DNA of 64,000 bases from Oribacterium sp. P6A1. GTDB taxonomy: Bacteria; Bacillota; Clostridia; Lachnospirales; Lachnospiraceae. Positions 9,102-18,075 of this stretch are shown here, piece after piece. The stretch's first letter is position 1; each line of letters opens with the position of its first letter. The stretch spans positions 124,001-188,000 of the forward strand of contig NZ_JNKO01000006.1 in assembly GCF_000702885.1 (NCBI RefSeq), given 5' to 3'. Both the position numbers and the translations under genes were made by a program. Below the pieces are notes generated by a model that did no database searches, was not told where the DNA came from, and saw only the letters and a list, made by a program, of their open reading frames with translations.

Positions 9102-10182
9102 GACAGCAACAGGAGGTGCCGCAGCGGCGGCTCCTGCACCCGCTCCTGCTATAGCTCCGGAGCCAGCTTCCTCAGGCCGGAAGCTTAGTTTTAAGCAGAA
9201 AGCAGCGCTGGTAGTGGTTTCCATAGGAGCTGACAGAGCTTCACAGCTTTATAAGTATCTTAACGAAGCCGATATAGAAGATCTGACTTATGAGGTGGCA
9301 AGGGTAGGAAAGACCACAAACCAGGAAGTGGAGGACACTCTTGATGAGTTTTACAAGCTTTGTCTCACTCATAAGATGATGACAGATGGTGGTATTGACT
9401 ACGCCAAGTCGGTACTTGAAAAGGCCTTCGGTGAGTCAACTGCCAAAAACCTTTTGGACAAGGTATCAAAAACCCTTGCATCCAAACCTTTCAATTTCTT
9501 TGCAAAGGGAGATCCGAAAGCGCTGTTGTCCCTGCTTGCAACCGAGAGACCCCAGGTTATCGCGCTTATCATGTCATATATGGAAGCTGAGCAGTCGGCA
9601 AAGGTTCTTGAGAATCTTCCGGAAGAGAAGCGTATTCCTACCGTTACAGCCATGGCAAACATGGATCGTGTATCCCCGGATGCCATTCAGATCATTGAAA
9701 ATGAGATGAAGCGTAAGTTCAGCTCTATCATTACCAGTGAGGACAATATGAACCTTGGCGGTATCGATTATGTAGCTGACGTAATGAACCATATCGACAG
9801 AAGTTCCGAGAAGAAGATCTTCGACGAACTGGACGTATCGAATCCGAATCTTTCCAAGGATATCAGGGACAAGATGTTCGTATTCGAAGACATTCTTTCC
9901 ATGGACAACCGTTCCTGCCAGAGATTTATACGAGATTGCGATACCAAGGATATCGTATTTGCTATGAAGACTGCAAGCGACGAGATGAAGGATATCTTCT
10001 TCGGAAATATGTCCAAGCGTCAGGCAGAGACAGTTCGTGCAGATATCGAAACTACAAGCAATGTACGTCTCAAGGATGTTGAGGAAGCTCAGCAGCGTAT
10101 CGTCAACCTCATCCGTAAGCTGGAAGAGCAGGGCGAGCTTGTAATCAACAAGGGAGGTGGAGAAGATACAATCATTGTATAA
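9067..10182 (+). CDS. fliG: Flagellar motor switch protein FliG
   Basis: About 371 residues. A short Ala/Pro-rich N-terminal extension (residues ~14-32) precedes the FliG N, middle and C domains. The middle-domain signature TERPQVIALIMSYM (EHPQ-like) and the C-terminal torque helix region (DEMKDIFFGNMSKRQAE, with alternating charges) are clear. FliG couples MotA/MotB ion flow to rotor torque. I chose ATG 9067 because GAGGAG lies just upstream; a more upstream in-frame start at 9043 would extend it by eight residues. It overlaps fliF at one end and fliH at the other. Confidence 0.96.
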   Translation: MAGEENVQVENKTATGGAAAAAPAPAPAIAPEPASSGRKLSFKQKAALVVVSIGADRASQLYKYLNEADIEDLTYEVARVGKTTNQEVEDTLDEFYKLCLTHKMMTDGGIDYAKSVLEKAFGESTAKNLLDKVSKTLASKPFNFFAKGDPKALLSLLATERPQVIALIMSYMEAEQSAKVLENLPEEKRIPTVTAMANMDRVSPDAIQIIENEMKRKFSSIITSEDNMNLGGIDYVADVMNHIDRSSEKKIFDELDVSNPNLSKDIRDKMFVFEDILSMDNRSCQRFIRDCDTKDIVFAMKTASDEMKDIFFGNMSKRQAETVRADIETTSNVRLKDVEEAQQRIVNLIRKLEEQGELVINKGGGEDTIIV

Positions 10183-11056
10183 GAGAAAATCCTCTCGTTC
10201 CATCATTAAGGGTGGGAACAATGTGGGTATCCAGCAGTATATCTCTACCATAGAGAAGTTCAGCAAGGGGGAAGATGAACCGGAGGAAACAGAGGTTCAA
10301 AGCACCCGCCCGGAAAATACAGAATCCTATCAGTCATACCGGGATATGCCCATACAGCGTCCCGAACAGATTATGCAGAACGGCGAGATCAAGTCAGATG
10401 AAGAGATAGCCATCATGCAGAGAAAGATGCTCAGGGATGCGGCGGACAGAGCAGAGAAAATCATCAATATAGCAAAGATGGAGGCTGAACAGATAAAGAC
10501 GGATGCCTATGAAGAGGGTTACAACAGCGGTCATCAGGAGGGAATGCAGGATGGTCATGAGGCAGCCCGTCAGAAGGCTGAAGCAGAATTTAAGGAAACA
10601 GTAGAAAAATATCAGACAGCGGTGGCACATTCCATCATTCAGATAGGAGAGGAAAGGGAAGAGAGTTTTCACAGGTATCTGGATGAACTTAAGAATGTGG
10701 CCATAGCCGTGGCTGAAAAGGTTATACATATAAGTCTTGAAACATCGGGAGAGGTCATCAAGCGCATGATCATAGCCGAAGTGGAAAAGATGAAGAAAAC
10801 CGAGTGGATCAAGATTTATATAGATAAATTTGATTACGAACAGCTTATATCTGTGGATGAGGATGTGGCGGCGGATCTTGCAAGAATTTCCGACAATGTA
10901 AAGTTCGTTGTTCAGGATAAGGAGAAGCTTGGTTATACGGTCATAGAAACACCCAGTGAGATGATAGATATAGGCGTTGATTCCCAGATAGACAACATAA
11001 GAGAGAACCTGAACGGCGTGGACTTAAATGAAAATAGCGAAGAGGGAATGGAGTAA
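10157..11056 (+). CDS. fliH: Flagellar assembly protein FliH (export ATPase regulator)
   Basis: About 299 residues. A SLYKRKS-like start resembles Firmicutes FliH N-termini. A long glutamate-rich coiled coil (residues ~75-160) includes GYNSGHQEGMQDGHEAA, the GxxxG-type repeat typical of FliH. A C-terminal V-ATPase subunit-E-like domain follows (AEKVIHISLETSGEVIK to IDVGVDSQIDNIRENL-like sequence). FliH holds FliI at the export gate. The exact start is uncertain: GTG 10157 or a codon slightly downstream, all overlapping the end of fliG. Its stop shares a base with the fliI start. Confidence 0.9.
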   Translation: MEKIQSLYKRKSSRSIIKGGNNVGIQQYISTIEKFSKGEDEPEETEVQSTRPENTESYQSYRDMPIQRPEQIMQNGEIKSDEEIAIMQRKMLRDAADRAEKIINIAKMEAEQIKTDAYEEGYNSGHQEGMQDGHEAARQKAEAEFKETVEKYQTAVAHSIIQIGEEREESFHRYLDELKNVAIAVAEKVIHISLETSGEVIKRMIIAEVEKMKKTEWIKIYIDKFDYEQLISVDEDVAADLARISDNVKFVVQDKEKLGYTVIETPSEMIDIGVDSQIDNIRENLNGVDLNENSEEGME

Positions 11057-12360
11057 TGTTTGAAAAACTTCCGGAAATTATCAGGAAGACAGAAACCGTC
11101 GGACGTGTAGGTAAGATCGAAAATATCGTCGGTATGGCTATAGAAGCTTCCGGAGATAAGGCGAGTATCGGTGATATCTGCATGATCCATAACGAAGAAC
11201 TGAATAAGAGTATTCCGGCGGAGGTGGTAGGATTCAAGGGGGACAAGATCCAGCTCATGACCTATGAGGCTACATCGGGTATCACCTCGGGAAGCTTTGT
11301 AAGAAATACAAAGCACAGGCTGAGGGTTCCGGTAGGAAACTTCCTTAAGGGCAGGATCATCAATGCTTTAGGCCAGCCCATGGATGGCGGAACACCTTTT
11401 CCTGTCAATGCCACTACATACACAGTAAACAGTGCGTATACAAATCCGCTGGACAGGCCTCCTATTCGTTCAAGACTGGATTTTGGCATAAAAGCGATAG
11501 ATGGACTTAATACCATAGGAAAAGGACAACGTATAGGGATCTTTGCAGGTTCCGGTGTAGGTAAGTCCACTCTTATGGGTATGATCGCTAAAAACGTAAA
11601 AACAGACATAAATGTTATAGCACTGGTAGGCGAAAGAGGTCGAGAGGTTCTGGAGTTCGCTCAGAGAGATCTCGGAGAGGAAGGGATGAAGAGATCGGTC
11701 CTTGTAGTGGCCACCTCGGATCAGCCCGCCATGCTGAGACTTAAGTGTCCGTTAGTTGCAACAACCATAGCGGAGTATTTCCGCGACAGGGGGATGGATG
11801 TACTGCTTATGATGGATTCCCTTACACGATATGCCATGGCGCAGCGTGAAATAGGACTTGCTACTGGAGAGCCTCCCATAGCAAGAGGATATACTCCTTC
11901 CATTTACGCGGAGTTCCCGAGACTCCTTGAGAGAGCAGGACAGTTTACAAAGGGCTCCATAACCGGCGTTTATACAGTGCTTGTAGAAGGTGATGATACC
12001 AATGAACCCATTGCCGATACTGTAAGAGGTATTCTTGATGGACATATAGTTCTTTCGAGAGCCCTGGCGGCGGAGAATCATTACCCGGCCATAAACATTG
12101 GCGCCAGCGTCAGCCGACTGATGGTTGAGATAGTATCTCCGGAGCATAACAAATATGCTTCTAAGATGCGTAATCTTTTGGGACTTTATCAGAAGAATGC
12201 CGATCTTATATCTATAGGCGCTTATAAAAAGGGTACCAATGCAGCACTTGATGAGGCAATAAGTAAGTATCCGGATATAAATAAGTTCCTGATACAGGGT
12301 ACAAAGGAAGCTTTTTCCTATGACGAGGTATTGGGACAGATAAAAAGCATTGTCGGGTAG
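11056..12360 (+). CDS. fliI: Flagellum-specific export ATPase FliI
   Basis: A 434-residue F1-β-like ATPase. Walker A GSGVGKST is at ~165-172, Walker B DVLLMMD at ~248-254, and ERGREVLEF at ~193-201 carries the catalytic glutamate. The N-terminal β-barrel contains LKGRIINALGQPMDGG. It energises unfolding and handoff of export substrates at the cytoplasmic face. It overlaps fliH (TAATG) and is followed by 91 bases before fliJ. Confidence 0.98.
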   Translation: MFEKLPEIIRKTETVGRVGKIENIVGMAIEASGDKASIGDICMIHNEELNKSIPAEVVGFKGDKIQLMTYEATSGITSGSFVRNTKHRLRVPVGNFLKGRIINALGQPMDGGTPFPVNATTYTVNSAYTNPLDRPPIRSRLDFGIKAIDGLNTIGKGQRIGIFAGSGVGKSTLMGMIAKNVKTDINVIALVGERGREVLEFAQRDLGEEGMKRSVLVVATSDQPAMLRLKCPLVATTIAEYFRDRGMDVLLMMDSLTRYAMAQREIGLATGEPPIARGYTPSIYAEFPRLLERAGQFTKGSITGVYTVLVEGDDTNEPIADTVRGILDGHIVLSRALAAENHYPAINIGASVSRLMVEIVSPEHNKYASKMRNLLGLYQKNADLISIGAYKKGTNAALDEAISKYPDINKFLIQGTKEAFSYDEVLGQIKSIVG

Positions 12361-12451
12361 ATGGGGTTAACGGGTTTTAGGAAAATCCGTAGTACTAATA
12401 CCGGTATGGCGGTTTTAACGGGGCTGACATCCCGGGGAAAGGTGGCAACGT

Positions 12452-12904
12452 ATGAAGAGGTTTCAATATAATCTTCAGTCTGTGCTTGAGTACAAACAGA
12501 GAGTTCTTGACGATCTGAAGGAACAGTACGCGCTCAGAATGAAGTTTGTAGAGGAAAAGAAGCAGGAGATAGCCGGTCTCAGAGCAAAGGCAGATGCATT
12601 GAACCGGGAGTTCGATGAGGTCAAGCAGCAGGGAGCGGTTATCGAGAAGTTTCTGATGTATTCTTCCATGATTGACAATCTTGACAAACAGGTAGAAGTT
12701 GAAAAAGAGACACTTAAGATTTTGCAGGCAAATGCCGATAAAAAGAAAGAGGAGGTAATTGCGGCGAACATCGACGTCAACAAATTCGAAAAGCTTAAAG
12801 AGAAAAAGCAGGAGATCTTCAAAGCCCAGGAGCAAAAGGATCAGGAAGCTTTCATCGATGAGTTCGTCTCAAATCAGCAAAACTCCATAATCAGATCTGC
12901 CTGA
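12452..12904 (+). CDS. fliJ: Flagellar export protein FliJ
   Basis: A 150-residue, almost entirely coiled-coil protein beginning MKRFQYNLQSVLEYKQ, the usual FliJ opening (FxF-x-L-VL). FliJ is the central stalk of the FliI ring and contacts FlhA. Its place between fliI and fliK and its length fit the family. AAGGTGG lies 6 bases before the ATG. Confidence 0.92.
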   Translation: MKRFQYNLQSVLEYKQRVLDDLKEQYALRMKFVEEKKQEIAGLRAKADALNREFDEVKQQGAVIEKFLMYSSMIDNLDKQVEVEKETLKILQANADKKKEEVIAANIDVNKFEKLKEKKQEIFKAQEQKDQEAFIDEFVSNQQNSIIRSA

Positions 12905-12984
12905 GTGAGGAGGACAGAGAAGAGTGATCCCGTGCTATGCATGGATTACATATTTATATCCCAATGAGGAAAGGAGGAAAAAAA

Positions 12985-14649
12985 TTGGAAGCAGTAAACA
13001 ACTACTTTACAGGTTCTGTTAAAACAGTTTCCTGGGGGGCAGGAACCTCCGGAAGCGGCTATGGTTCTGAAACCGCCGCGACAGGAGGAATTCAGTTCTC
13101 AAGTTTGATGAAAGACAGTAAGCCTGTGAAGGGAAAAGACAATTCCGGTAAAGGAACAGTACAGTTCAGTGACAGTTCCGGAGACGGCAGAATGAAGAGC
13201 TTAGTCGATAACAAGACAGAAAGAGCAGAGACTCAGGTGACAAATAAGCTAAGTTCTGACGGGCCCGGGGGCCAGGACACAGGAAAGGCAGTCGAAGAAG
13301 CAGGACAGACTGATGTGAACTATAATGCCGAAGAGATGGCAGCTATGCTTGCTCTTATAAACAGTCTTCAGGCTGACCGTATCACAACAGTAAGTGATGG
13401 CACAGAGACTTTGACAGAAGAAATAAGCACCATTGATGCATCTGATAAAGACGCACACATTTCAGTAAGCATCGGCCAGGAAACTGTGACAAAAGATGCA
13501 GGTATCATTGATGCATTACAGGGAGACCGTATCACTACAGCAAGTGAAGGAACAGAGCCGGAGACAGAAGAAACAGGTATCTTTGAAGCACTACAGGCTG
13601 ATCGAATGACTACCGCCAGTAATGGAGTGGAGCTTGTTACAGAAAGGACAAGCACAATGGCGGCCCCACCGAGTGTGGATGTAAGTGGATTAAACAGTGC
13701 AGCGTCTACGGTAGCAGCATCAGAGCTGGTTTCGGCTTCAGGCAGTGAATCGTCCGAAGGAAAGGTAAGAAGTGAGGCAGCATCAAAGACAACAGCACTT
13801 GAGACAGAAAGAAACGGTGGAGAAGAGACAGCAACGAAGAGTTCTAATGAAGTGACATCAAGTAAGTATGATCCTGTGGAGGTATTAAAGAGTCTTGAAG
13901 GACAGGGACATATGGTTGTAAACAGCAGCAACAGTCCCAGCGGTACTCCATCAACGGATACAAACGGCCCTACAGGAAGAGATCCGGGAGAGAAGAGAAA
14001 TCCTGAGGAAATTGCAAAAGGTCCTGTTGCAGCAACGACTAACGAAAAGACTGAGACTTCCGAAGAAAGCAAAGAAACTGACCCGATGGAAGGTTTCACA
14101 GAGATTCAGGCTTCAGCGCCTACGCCTTTTGCGAACCAGTCCAATCAGGGAGTTCAAACTACACAGACGGCTGAGACAGCTAAATCAACAAAGACAGAAA
14201 CAGTCGTAAACGAATCTATGATGATGAGAACTTCTGAGACCAGCATGGCTTCGGATCTTACAAATCTTCTTTCATCCAGATTCCCGTCGAAAAACGGTCA
14301 GCTTACCATAGAGCTAGATCCCGAGAACCTCGGAAAGATAACTATCAATGTAAGCTACGACAGCGGACATGCAGCAGTTTCCATAAGTGCCACAAACCAG
14401 AAGACAGTAGAGATACTTACACAGAACGCTTCTGCCATGGCAAACATCATACAGCAGAAAACAGGGCAGGAGACGCAGGTCTACATACCGAACGCACAAG
14501 AGAGCAATACAAAACAGGATATGGCAAGCGGCAGAGAATCCAACGAGAATGCGGAGCAGCAGCAGGCGAGACAGCAGGCTCAGCAGTCAGAGAGAAGCGA
14601 GCAAAGCAGTTCGGCATTCTTACAACAGATGAGACTCGGACTTGTCTGA
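12985..14649 (+). CDS. fliK: Flagellar hook-length control protein FliK
   Basis: About 554 residues. The C-terminal Flg_hook domain is clear (LTIELDPENLGKITINV, then TVEILTQNASAMANIIQ), the part that switches FlhB specificity. The N-terminal ~430 residues are Ser/Thr/Glu-rich and low complexity, as expected for a molecular ruler, and contain four tandem 25-residue repeats (residues ~128-227). I chose TTG 12985 because AGGAGG lies 6 bases upstream; an ATG at 12937 is in frame but has no ribosome site. It ends 21 bases before flgD. Confidence 0.93.
   Translation: MEAVNNYFTGSVKTVSWGAGTSGSGYGSETAATGGIQFSSLMKDSKPVKGKDNSGKGTVQFSDSSGDGRMKSLVDNKTERAETQVTNKLSSDGPGGQDTGKAVEEAGQTDVNYNAEEMAAMLALINSLQADRITTVSDGTETLTEEISTIDASDKDAHISVSIGQETVTKDAGIIDALQGDRITTASEGTEPETEETGIFEALQADRMTTASNGVELVTERTSTMAAPPSVDVSGLNSAASTVAASELVSASGSESSEGKVRSEAASKTTALETERNGGEETATKSSNEVTSSKYDPVEVLKSLEGQGHMVVNSSNSPSGTPSTDTNGPTGRDPGEKRNPEEIAKGPVAATTNEKTETSEESKETDPMEGFTEIQASAPTPFANQSNQGVQTTQTAETAKSTKTETVVNESMMMRTSETSMASDLTNLLSSRFPSKNGQLTIELDPENLGKITINVSYDSGHAAVSISATNQKTVEILTQNASAMANIIQQKTGQETQVYIPNAQESNTKQDMASGRESNENAEQQQARQQAQQSERSEQSSSAFLQQMRLGLV
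13366..13665 (+). repeat. Four tandem 75-base repeats inside fliK
   Basis: Units begin at 13366, 13441, 13516 and 13591. Units 1, 3 and 4 begin LQ(A/G)DR(I/M)TT; all share a core like V(S/A)xGxExxTE and end in (I/F)xA. Unit 2 has diverged at its start (SDKDAHIS) but keeps the spacing and the end IIDA. Confidence 0.8.
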
Positions 14650-14670
14650 TAATCAGAAAGGAGCGTACAT

Positions 14671-15273
14671 ATGGCGGATGTATCAAGCATATCAAGTTCG
14701 ACCAATCCTTATGTTTCGAAGACAGCTAGTCCGGAATCCAATGAAAAGAATACCTTGACTATAAGCAGTTACTTCAAGCTTCTTGCAGCACAGCTTGCAA
14801 ATCAGGATTATACGAATCCTATGGATAACAGTGAACTTTTGGCACAGATGTCACAGATGGCCATGGTTCAGTCTCTGACATCCATGACAGAATCCGTAGA
14901 AAGTCAGATAGCATTTGCACAGCAGAACTATTCTGTTGGCATGATAGGCAAGGAAGTAACAGTACTTACTGAACCGGATGCGGGAAGCGGACAGACGGCG
15001 GAAGCAAGGACGGGAATCGTTGAAGCGGTGTATGTTACCGATGATGAACCTGTGCTTAGGTTAAAGGGTGATACAACGGATTATAAGATATCCCAGATTG
15101 CAAGTATCAGGAATTCAGGAACATCGTCAGGGATAGCATCAGGTACAGGACCCGGAAGCACCACATCATCAGGTTCAGTAGCATCAAGTGACGGGCCAGT
15201 AACAGTGGATAACGGAAGTGACGGACCTGTAATTAACGATACCTACAGTGGCGGACCGGGAACGCAAATCTGA
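14671..15273 (+). CDS. flgD: Flagellar hook assembly scaffold FlgD
   Basis: A 200-residue hook-capping protein. It has the FlgD N-terminal signature YFKLLAAQLANQDYTNPMDNSELLAQMSQMA-type sequence (residues ~33-65), then a short β region (GMIGKEVTVL, GIVEAVYV, LRLKGDTTDYKISQI). The C-terminus is an unusual Gly/Ser/Thr-rich tail (~residues 150-195). FlgD caps the growing hook. AAGGAG precedes the ATG. Confidence 0.94.
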   Translation: MADVSSISSSTNPYVSKTASPESNEKNTLTISSYFKLLAAQLANQDYTNPMDNSELLAQMSQMAMVQSLTSMTESVESQIAFAQQNYSVGMIGKEVTVLTEPDAGSGQTAEARTGIVEAVYVTDDEPVLRLKGDTTDYKISQIASIRNSGTSSGIASGTGPGSTTSSGSVASSDGPVTVDNGSDGPVINDTYSGGPGTQI

Positions 15274-15371
15274 TGACGTACAATGAAAACTTATGATGGT
15301 TCATACCTGCAAAGTCAGATATAAATCGGAAAATTATAAAAACTAAATATGGAATTTGGAAAGGAACAGCA

Positions 15372-15767
15372 ATGGATTTTGATCTTACCTCGAGAAAGAT
15401 TCAGTCCGTGCAGTATCAGAACTTAGTTGATAAATCGGCTAAGGCTACAGGTATTAGTACCGAAGGAACTTCCTTTCAGGAACAGTTAGATAAACTGCAG
15501 CATGAAGTAAAATCTGAACTCAGTTTCAGCAAGCATGCGGCAAAACGTCTTGAGGAGAGACACATAGAGATGAACGAAAGTCTCATGGACAATCTCCGGG
15601 ATGCAGTTTCAGAGGCGAGAAAGAAAGGCGCCAGAGATGTAGCGGTGATAGGCCGGCAGGGAATTTTTATAGTTAATGTACCAAACAATGTTGTGGTGAC
15701 TACCATGGCAGAGGATGATATGAAGAACAGGACACTTACAAATATAGACAGTGCGGTATTTATGTAG
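15372..15767 (+). CDS. TIGR02530-family flagellar operon protein
   Basis: A 131-residue protein of the small flagellar-operon family that usually sits between flgD and flgE. It has the family core SFSKHAAKRLEERHI and ends with a β region (VAVIGRQGIFIVNVPNNVVVTTM). Its role is not well defined; position suggests hook assembly. AAAGGA lies 7 bases upstream of the ATG. About 157 bases separate it from flgE. Confidence 0.9.
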   Translation: MDFDLTSRKIQSVQYQNLVDKSAKATGISTEGTSFQEQLDKLQHEVKSELSFSKHAAKRLEERHIEMNESLMDNLRDAVSEARKKGARDVAVIGRQGIFIVNVPNNVVVTTMAEDDMKNRTLTNIDSAVFM

Positions 15768-15924
15768 GCAGGACCTTTAAAGGATGCCTGAGGCGCGCCC
15801 TGAAGTGACGCGTCCGGTATCGCACTATTCTATCTAATATTGGTCAGGATCAGTCATGAAGGACCGGGATGAAGTTATCCCCTGAGTAGTTCTTTGGGAC
15901 ATCCGGATAGAAAGGAATATAAAT

Positions 15925-16944
15925 ATGTTAAGAGCAATGGATTCAGCAGTAGCAGGTTTGAGATCACACCAGAACAAGCTCGATGTAATCAGTAACAACA
16001 TCGCCAATGTTAACACCTATGGTTTCAAGTCACAGTCATACAGCTTTAAAGATACCATGTATCAGACTTCCACGGCATCAGCTCAGGGCAAGCAATCAAC
16101 TACCACAGCCGGTCAAGCGGTTGAAGGTGGTCTCAACGGTGCCCAGTATGGTTATGGCTCTCTTACAGGAAGTATAGCGACTGATTTTACCTCATCGACA
16201 CCCTCATACATAGGAGGATTTAATGCATGCATCAATGGCTCAGGATTTTTTATTACAAATTCATCTAACGAAACAGCTGGGATAACCATTAAACCTAAGG
16301 ATGATAGTACAACTACCACAAATATGAAAGATAAAGATTTTGCATATACCAGAGTCGGACAATTTAAGGTAGATTCTAACGGTTATATCGTTGACAGTAA
16401 CGGGAACTTTGTTTATGGTTACAGGCCAAATACATTGGTTGATCCTACAGCTTATGGTGCTGCAGACGAAAACACTGCAAAGGAAACAAGATTACTATAC
16501 GCATTAAGAGCACCGAACGAAACAATTACTGATTTTACTCAAACATCTGGCTTTTCATGGGAAGGTACTGCTATACAACTTAAGAGCATTGAGATAGGAA
16601 ATGACGGTATAATTAAGGGTGTTATTGAACATAACAGTGAAGAGAAACATATCGTTATAGGAAAGGTCGCAATTGCTTCTTTCCAGAATCAGGAAGGACT
16701 CATGAAGGCAGGTAACAATACCTTCAATGCTGCTCCAGGTGATAATACAGGTAAAGTTACCGTTACACTGCCGAAAGAAGGAGCCACTCCTTCACTTATG
16801 GCAGGTTATCTGGAAGGTTCCAATGTGGATCTCGCTAAGGAGTTCTCGGATATGATCACCACCCAGAGAGGCTTCCAGGCCAATTCAAAAATCATTACGG
16901 TTTCTGACGAAGTATTACAAGAACTTGTAAATATGAAGAGATAA
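15925..16944 (+). CDS. flgE: Flagellar hook protein FlgE
   Basis: A 339-residue hook subunit. The N-terminal rod/hook helix (MLRAMDSAVAGLRSHQNKLD, SNNIANVNTYGFKS) and the C-terminal helix (LEGSNVDLAKEFSDMITTQRGFQANSKII) are textbook axial-protein motifs. It is on the short side for FlgE, so the surface domains are small. AAAGGA precedes the ATG. Confidence 0.96.
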   Translation: MLRAMDSAVAGLRSHQNKLDVISNNIANVNTYGFKSQSYSFKDTMYQTSTASAQGKQSTTTAGQAVEGGLNGAQYGYGSLTGSIATDFTSSTPSYIGGFNACINGSGFFITNSSNETAGITIKPKDDSTTTTNMKDKDFAYTRVGQFKVDSNGYIVDSNGNFVYGYRPNTLVDPTAYGAADENTAKETRLLYALRAPNETITDFTQTSGFSWEGTAIQLKSIEIGNDGIIKGVIEHNSEEKHIVIGKVAIASFQNQEGLMKAGNNTFNAAPGDNTGKVTVTLPKEGATPSLMAGYLEGSNVDLAKEFSDMITTQRGFQANSKIITVSDEVLQELVNMKR

Positions 16945-16980
16945 ACTTATAATAGTTCTTAAATAATTAAAAATATTTGA

Positions 16981-17006
16981 TAGCGGCGTTATACATAGCG
17001 CCGCTA
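16981..17006 (+). terminator. Intercistronic hairpin between flgE and flbD
   Basis: A perfect 8-bp stem (TAGCGGCG with CGCCGCTA) around a 10-base loop. There is no T run after it, so it is more likely a processing or stability hairpin than a strong terminator. Confidence 0.45.
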
Positions 17007-17016
17007 TAGCCGATAA
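16989..17016 (+). promoter_or_regulatory. Candidate sigma-28 promoter before flbD-motA-motB
   Basis: TTAT (16989-16992), a 16-base spacer, then an exact GCCGATAA (17009-17016). It lies partly in the hairpin above, which is unusual. A sigma-28 promoter for the stator genes would be biologically sensible. Confidence 0.4.
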
Positions 17017-17037
17017 AATGGAAGGGTGTATAAATTT

Positions 17038-17253
17038 ATGATTGAACTCATCCGACTGAACGGGGAACCGTTATATGTGAGTTATCTTCAGATTTTGACT
17101 ATAGAGAAAATTCCGGAGACGAAAGTAAAGCTCACCAGCGGGGACTACTATATCGTCAGGAACACCCTGGAAGACATAGAAGCCCAGATAGTCAGGTTTC
17201 TTCATGATGTTGTTGTATTCAAGGGCTTTGCAAAATCGGACGAGAGTAGTTGA
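17038..17253 (+). CDS. flbD: FlbD/SwrD-family small flagellar protein
   Basis: A 71-residue protein with the FlbD-family pattern MIELIRLNGEP, then IEKIPETKVKLTSGDYYIV. In B. subtilis the equivalent (SwrD, formerly YlzI) sits after flgE and is needed for full motor power. ATG 17038 is chosen because GGAAGGG is about 10 bases upstream. It is 18 bases from motA, which fits a motor role. Confidence 0.88.
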   Translation: MIELIRLNGEPLYVSYLQILTIEKIPETKVKLTSGDYYIVRNTLEDIEAQIVRFLHDVVVFKGFAKSDESS

Positions 17254-17271
17254 GGGTTACAGGAGGCATAA

Positions 17272-18072
17272 ATGGATTTCACGATTCTGATCGGTTGGAT
17301 TATAGCTGCGGCACTAATCGTTAATGGTATCGGAACAGATAAACTTGGAAACTTTGTAGATATACCGTCACTGGTCATCGTAGTAGGTGGTACCATAGCC
17401 TGTCTTATAGCTTGTTACCCTTTCAGGATGCTTAAGGATATACCGAAGCATATCGGAACCTGTTTAAGAGGCAGCAAAAAGTATGATGTTCCCAAAACTG
17501 TAGAGCAGCTGGTGGATCTCGCCATGATAGCGAGACAGAGCGGACTCCTTGCACTGGAAGAAAAAGCAGGTGAGATCAAGGAACCTTTTTTCAAATCCGC
17601 TGTTCTTATGATTGTAGATGCCAACGATCCTGATAAGGTCAGGTTCATACTTGAACGTCAGGTTGAGGATATGATGACTCGTCATGATGAGGCGAGAGGA
17701 ATGTATGTTAAGGGTTCGGCTCTTGCACCAGCCTTCGGAATGATCGGAACCCTTGTAGGACTTGTAAACATGCTTAGAGGTATGGATCTTTCCGGTTCGG
17801 GAGGCGCCAGTACACTTGGACAGGATATGGGTGTCGCCATGATCACAACATTCTATGGTTCGGCACTTGCGAACGTTATCTTCCATCCTATAGCACAGAA
17901 GCTGGCTGTACGTGAGGGAGAAGAAGTCCTCTACTGTTCTACAGTCATAGAGGGTGTTATCTCCATACAGGCGGGAGAGAACCCCAAGTATATAAGAGAG
18001 CATCTGCTTGCATCACTGCAGCGTGGTCAGCAGACCAAGCTTCTCAAGAAAGCCGACGGAGGAGGTAAGTAA
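17272..18072 (+). CDS. motA: Flagellar stator protein MotA
   Basis: A 266-residue stator subunit with four membrane segments. MotA hallmarks are visible: a large cytoplasmic loop with charged residues (VRFILERQVEDMMTRHDEARG) and the ALAPAFGMIGTLVGLVNML segment with the conserved prolines facing the ion path. AGGAGG lies before the ATG and motB follows after 3 bases. Confidence 0.96.
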   Translation: MDFTILIGWIIAAALIVNGIGTDKLGNFVDIPSLVIVVGGTIACLIACYPFRMLKDIPKHIGTCLRGSKKYDVPKTVEQLVDLAMIARQSGLLALEEKAGEIKEPFFKSAVLMIVDANDPDKVRFILERQVEDMMTRHDEARGMYVKGSALAPAFGMIGTLVGLVNMLRGMDLSGSGGASTLGQDMGVAMITTFYGSALANVIFHPIAQKLAVREGEEVLYCSTVIEGVISIQAGENPKYIREHLLASLQRGQQTKLLKKADGGGK

Positions 18073-18075
18073 AAG

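Noticed and set aside
9574-10266. Long - strand open frame opposite fliG/fliH
   Set aside because: fliG is unambiguous on the + strand; the antisense frame has no domain or start signal.
13368-14099. Long - strand open frame opposite fliK
   Set aside because: Low-complexity mirror of the Ser/Thr/Glu-rich fliK frame, with no ribosome site or recognisable domain.
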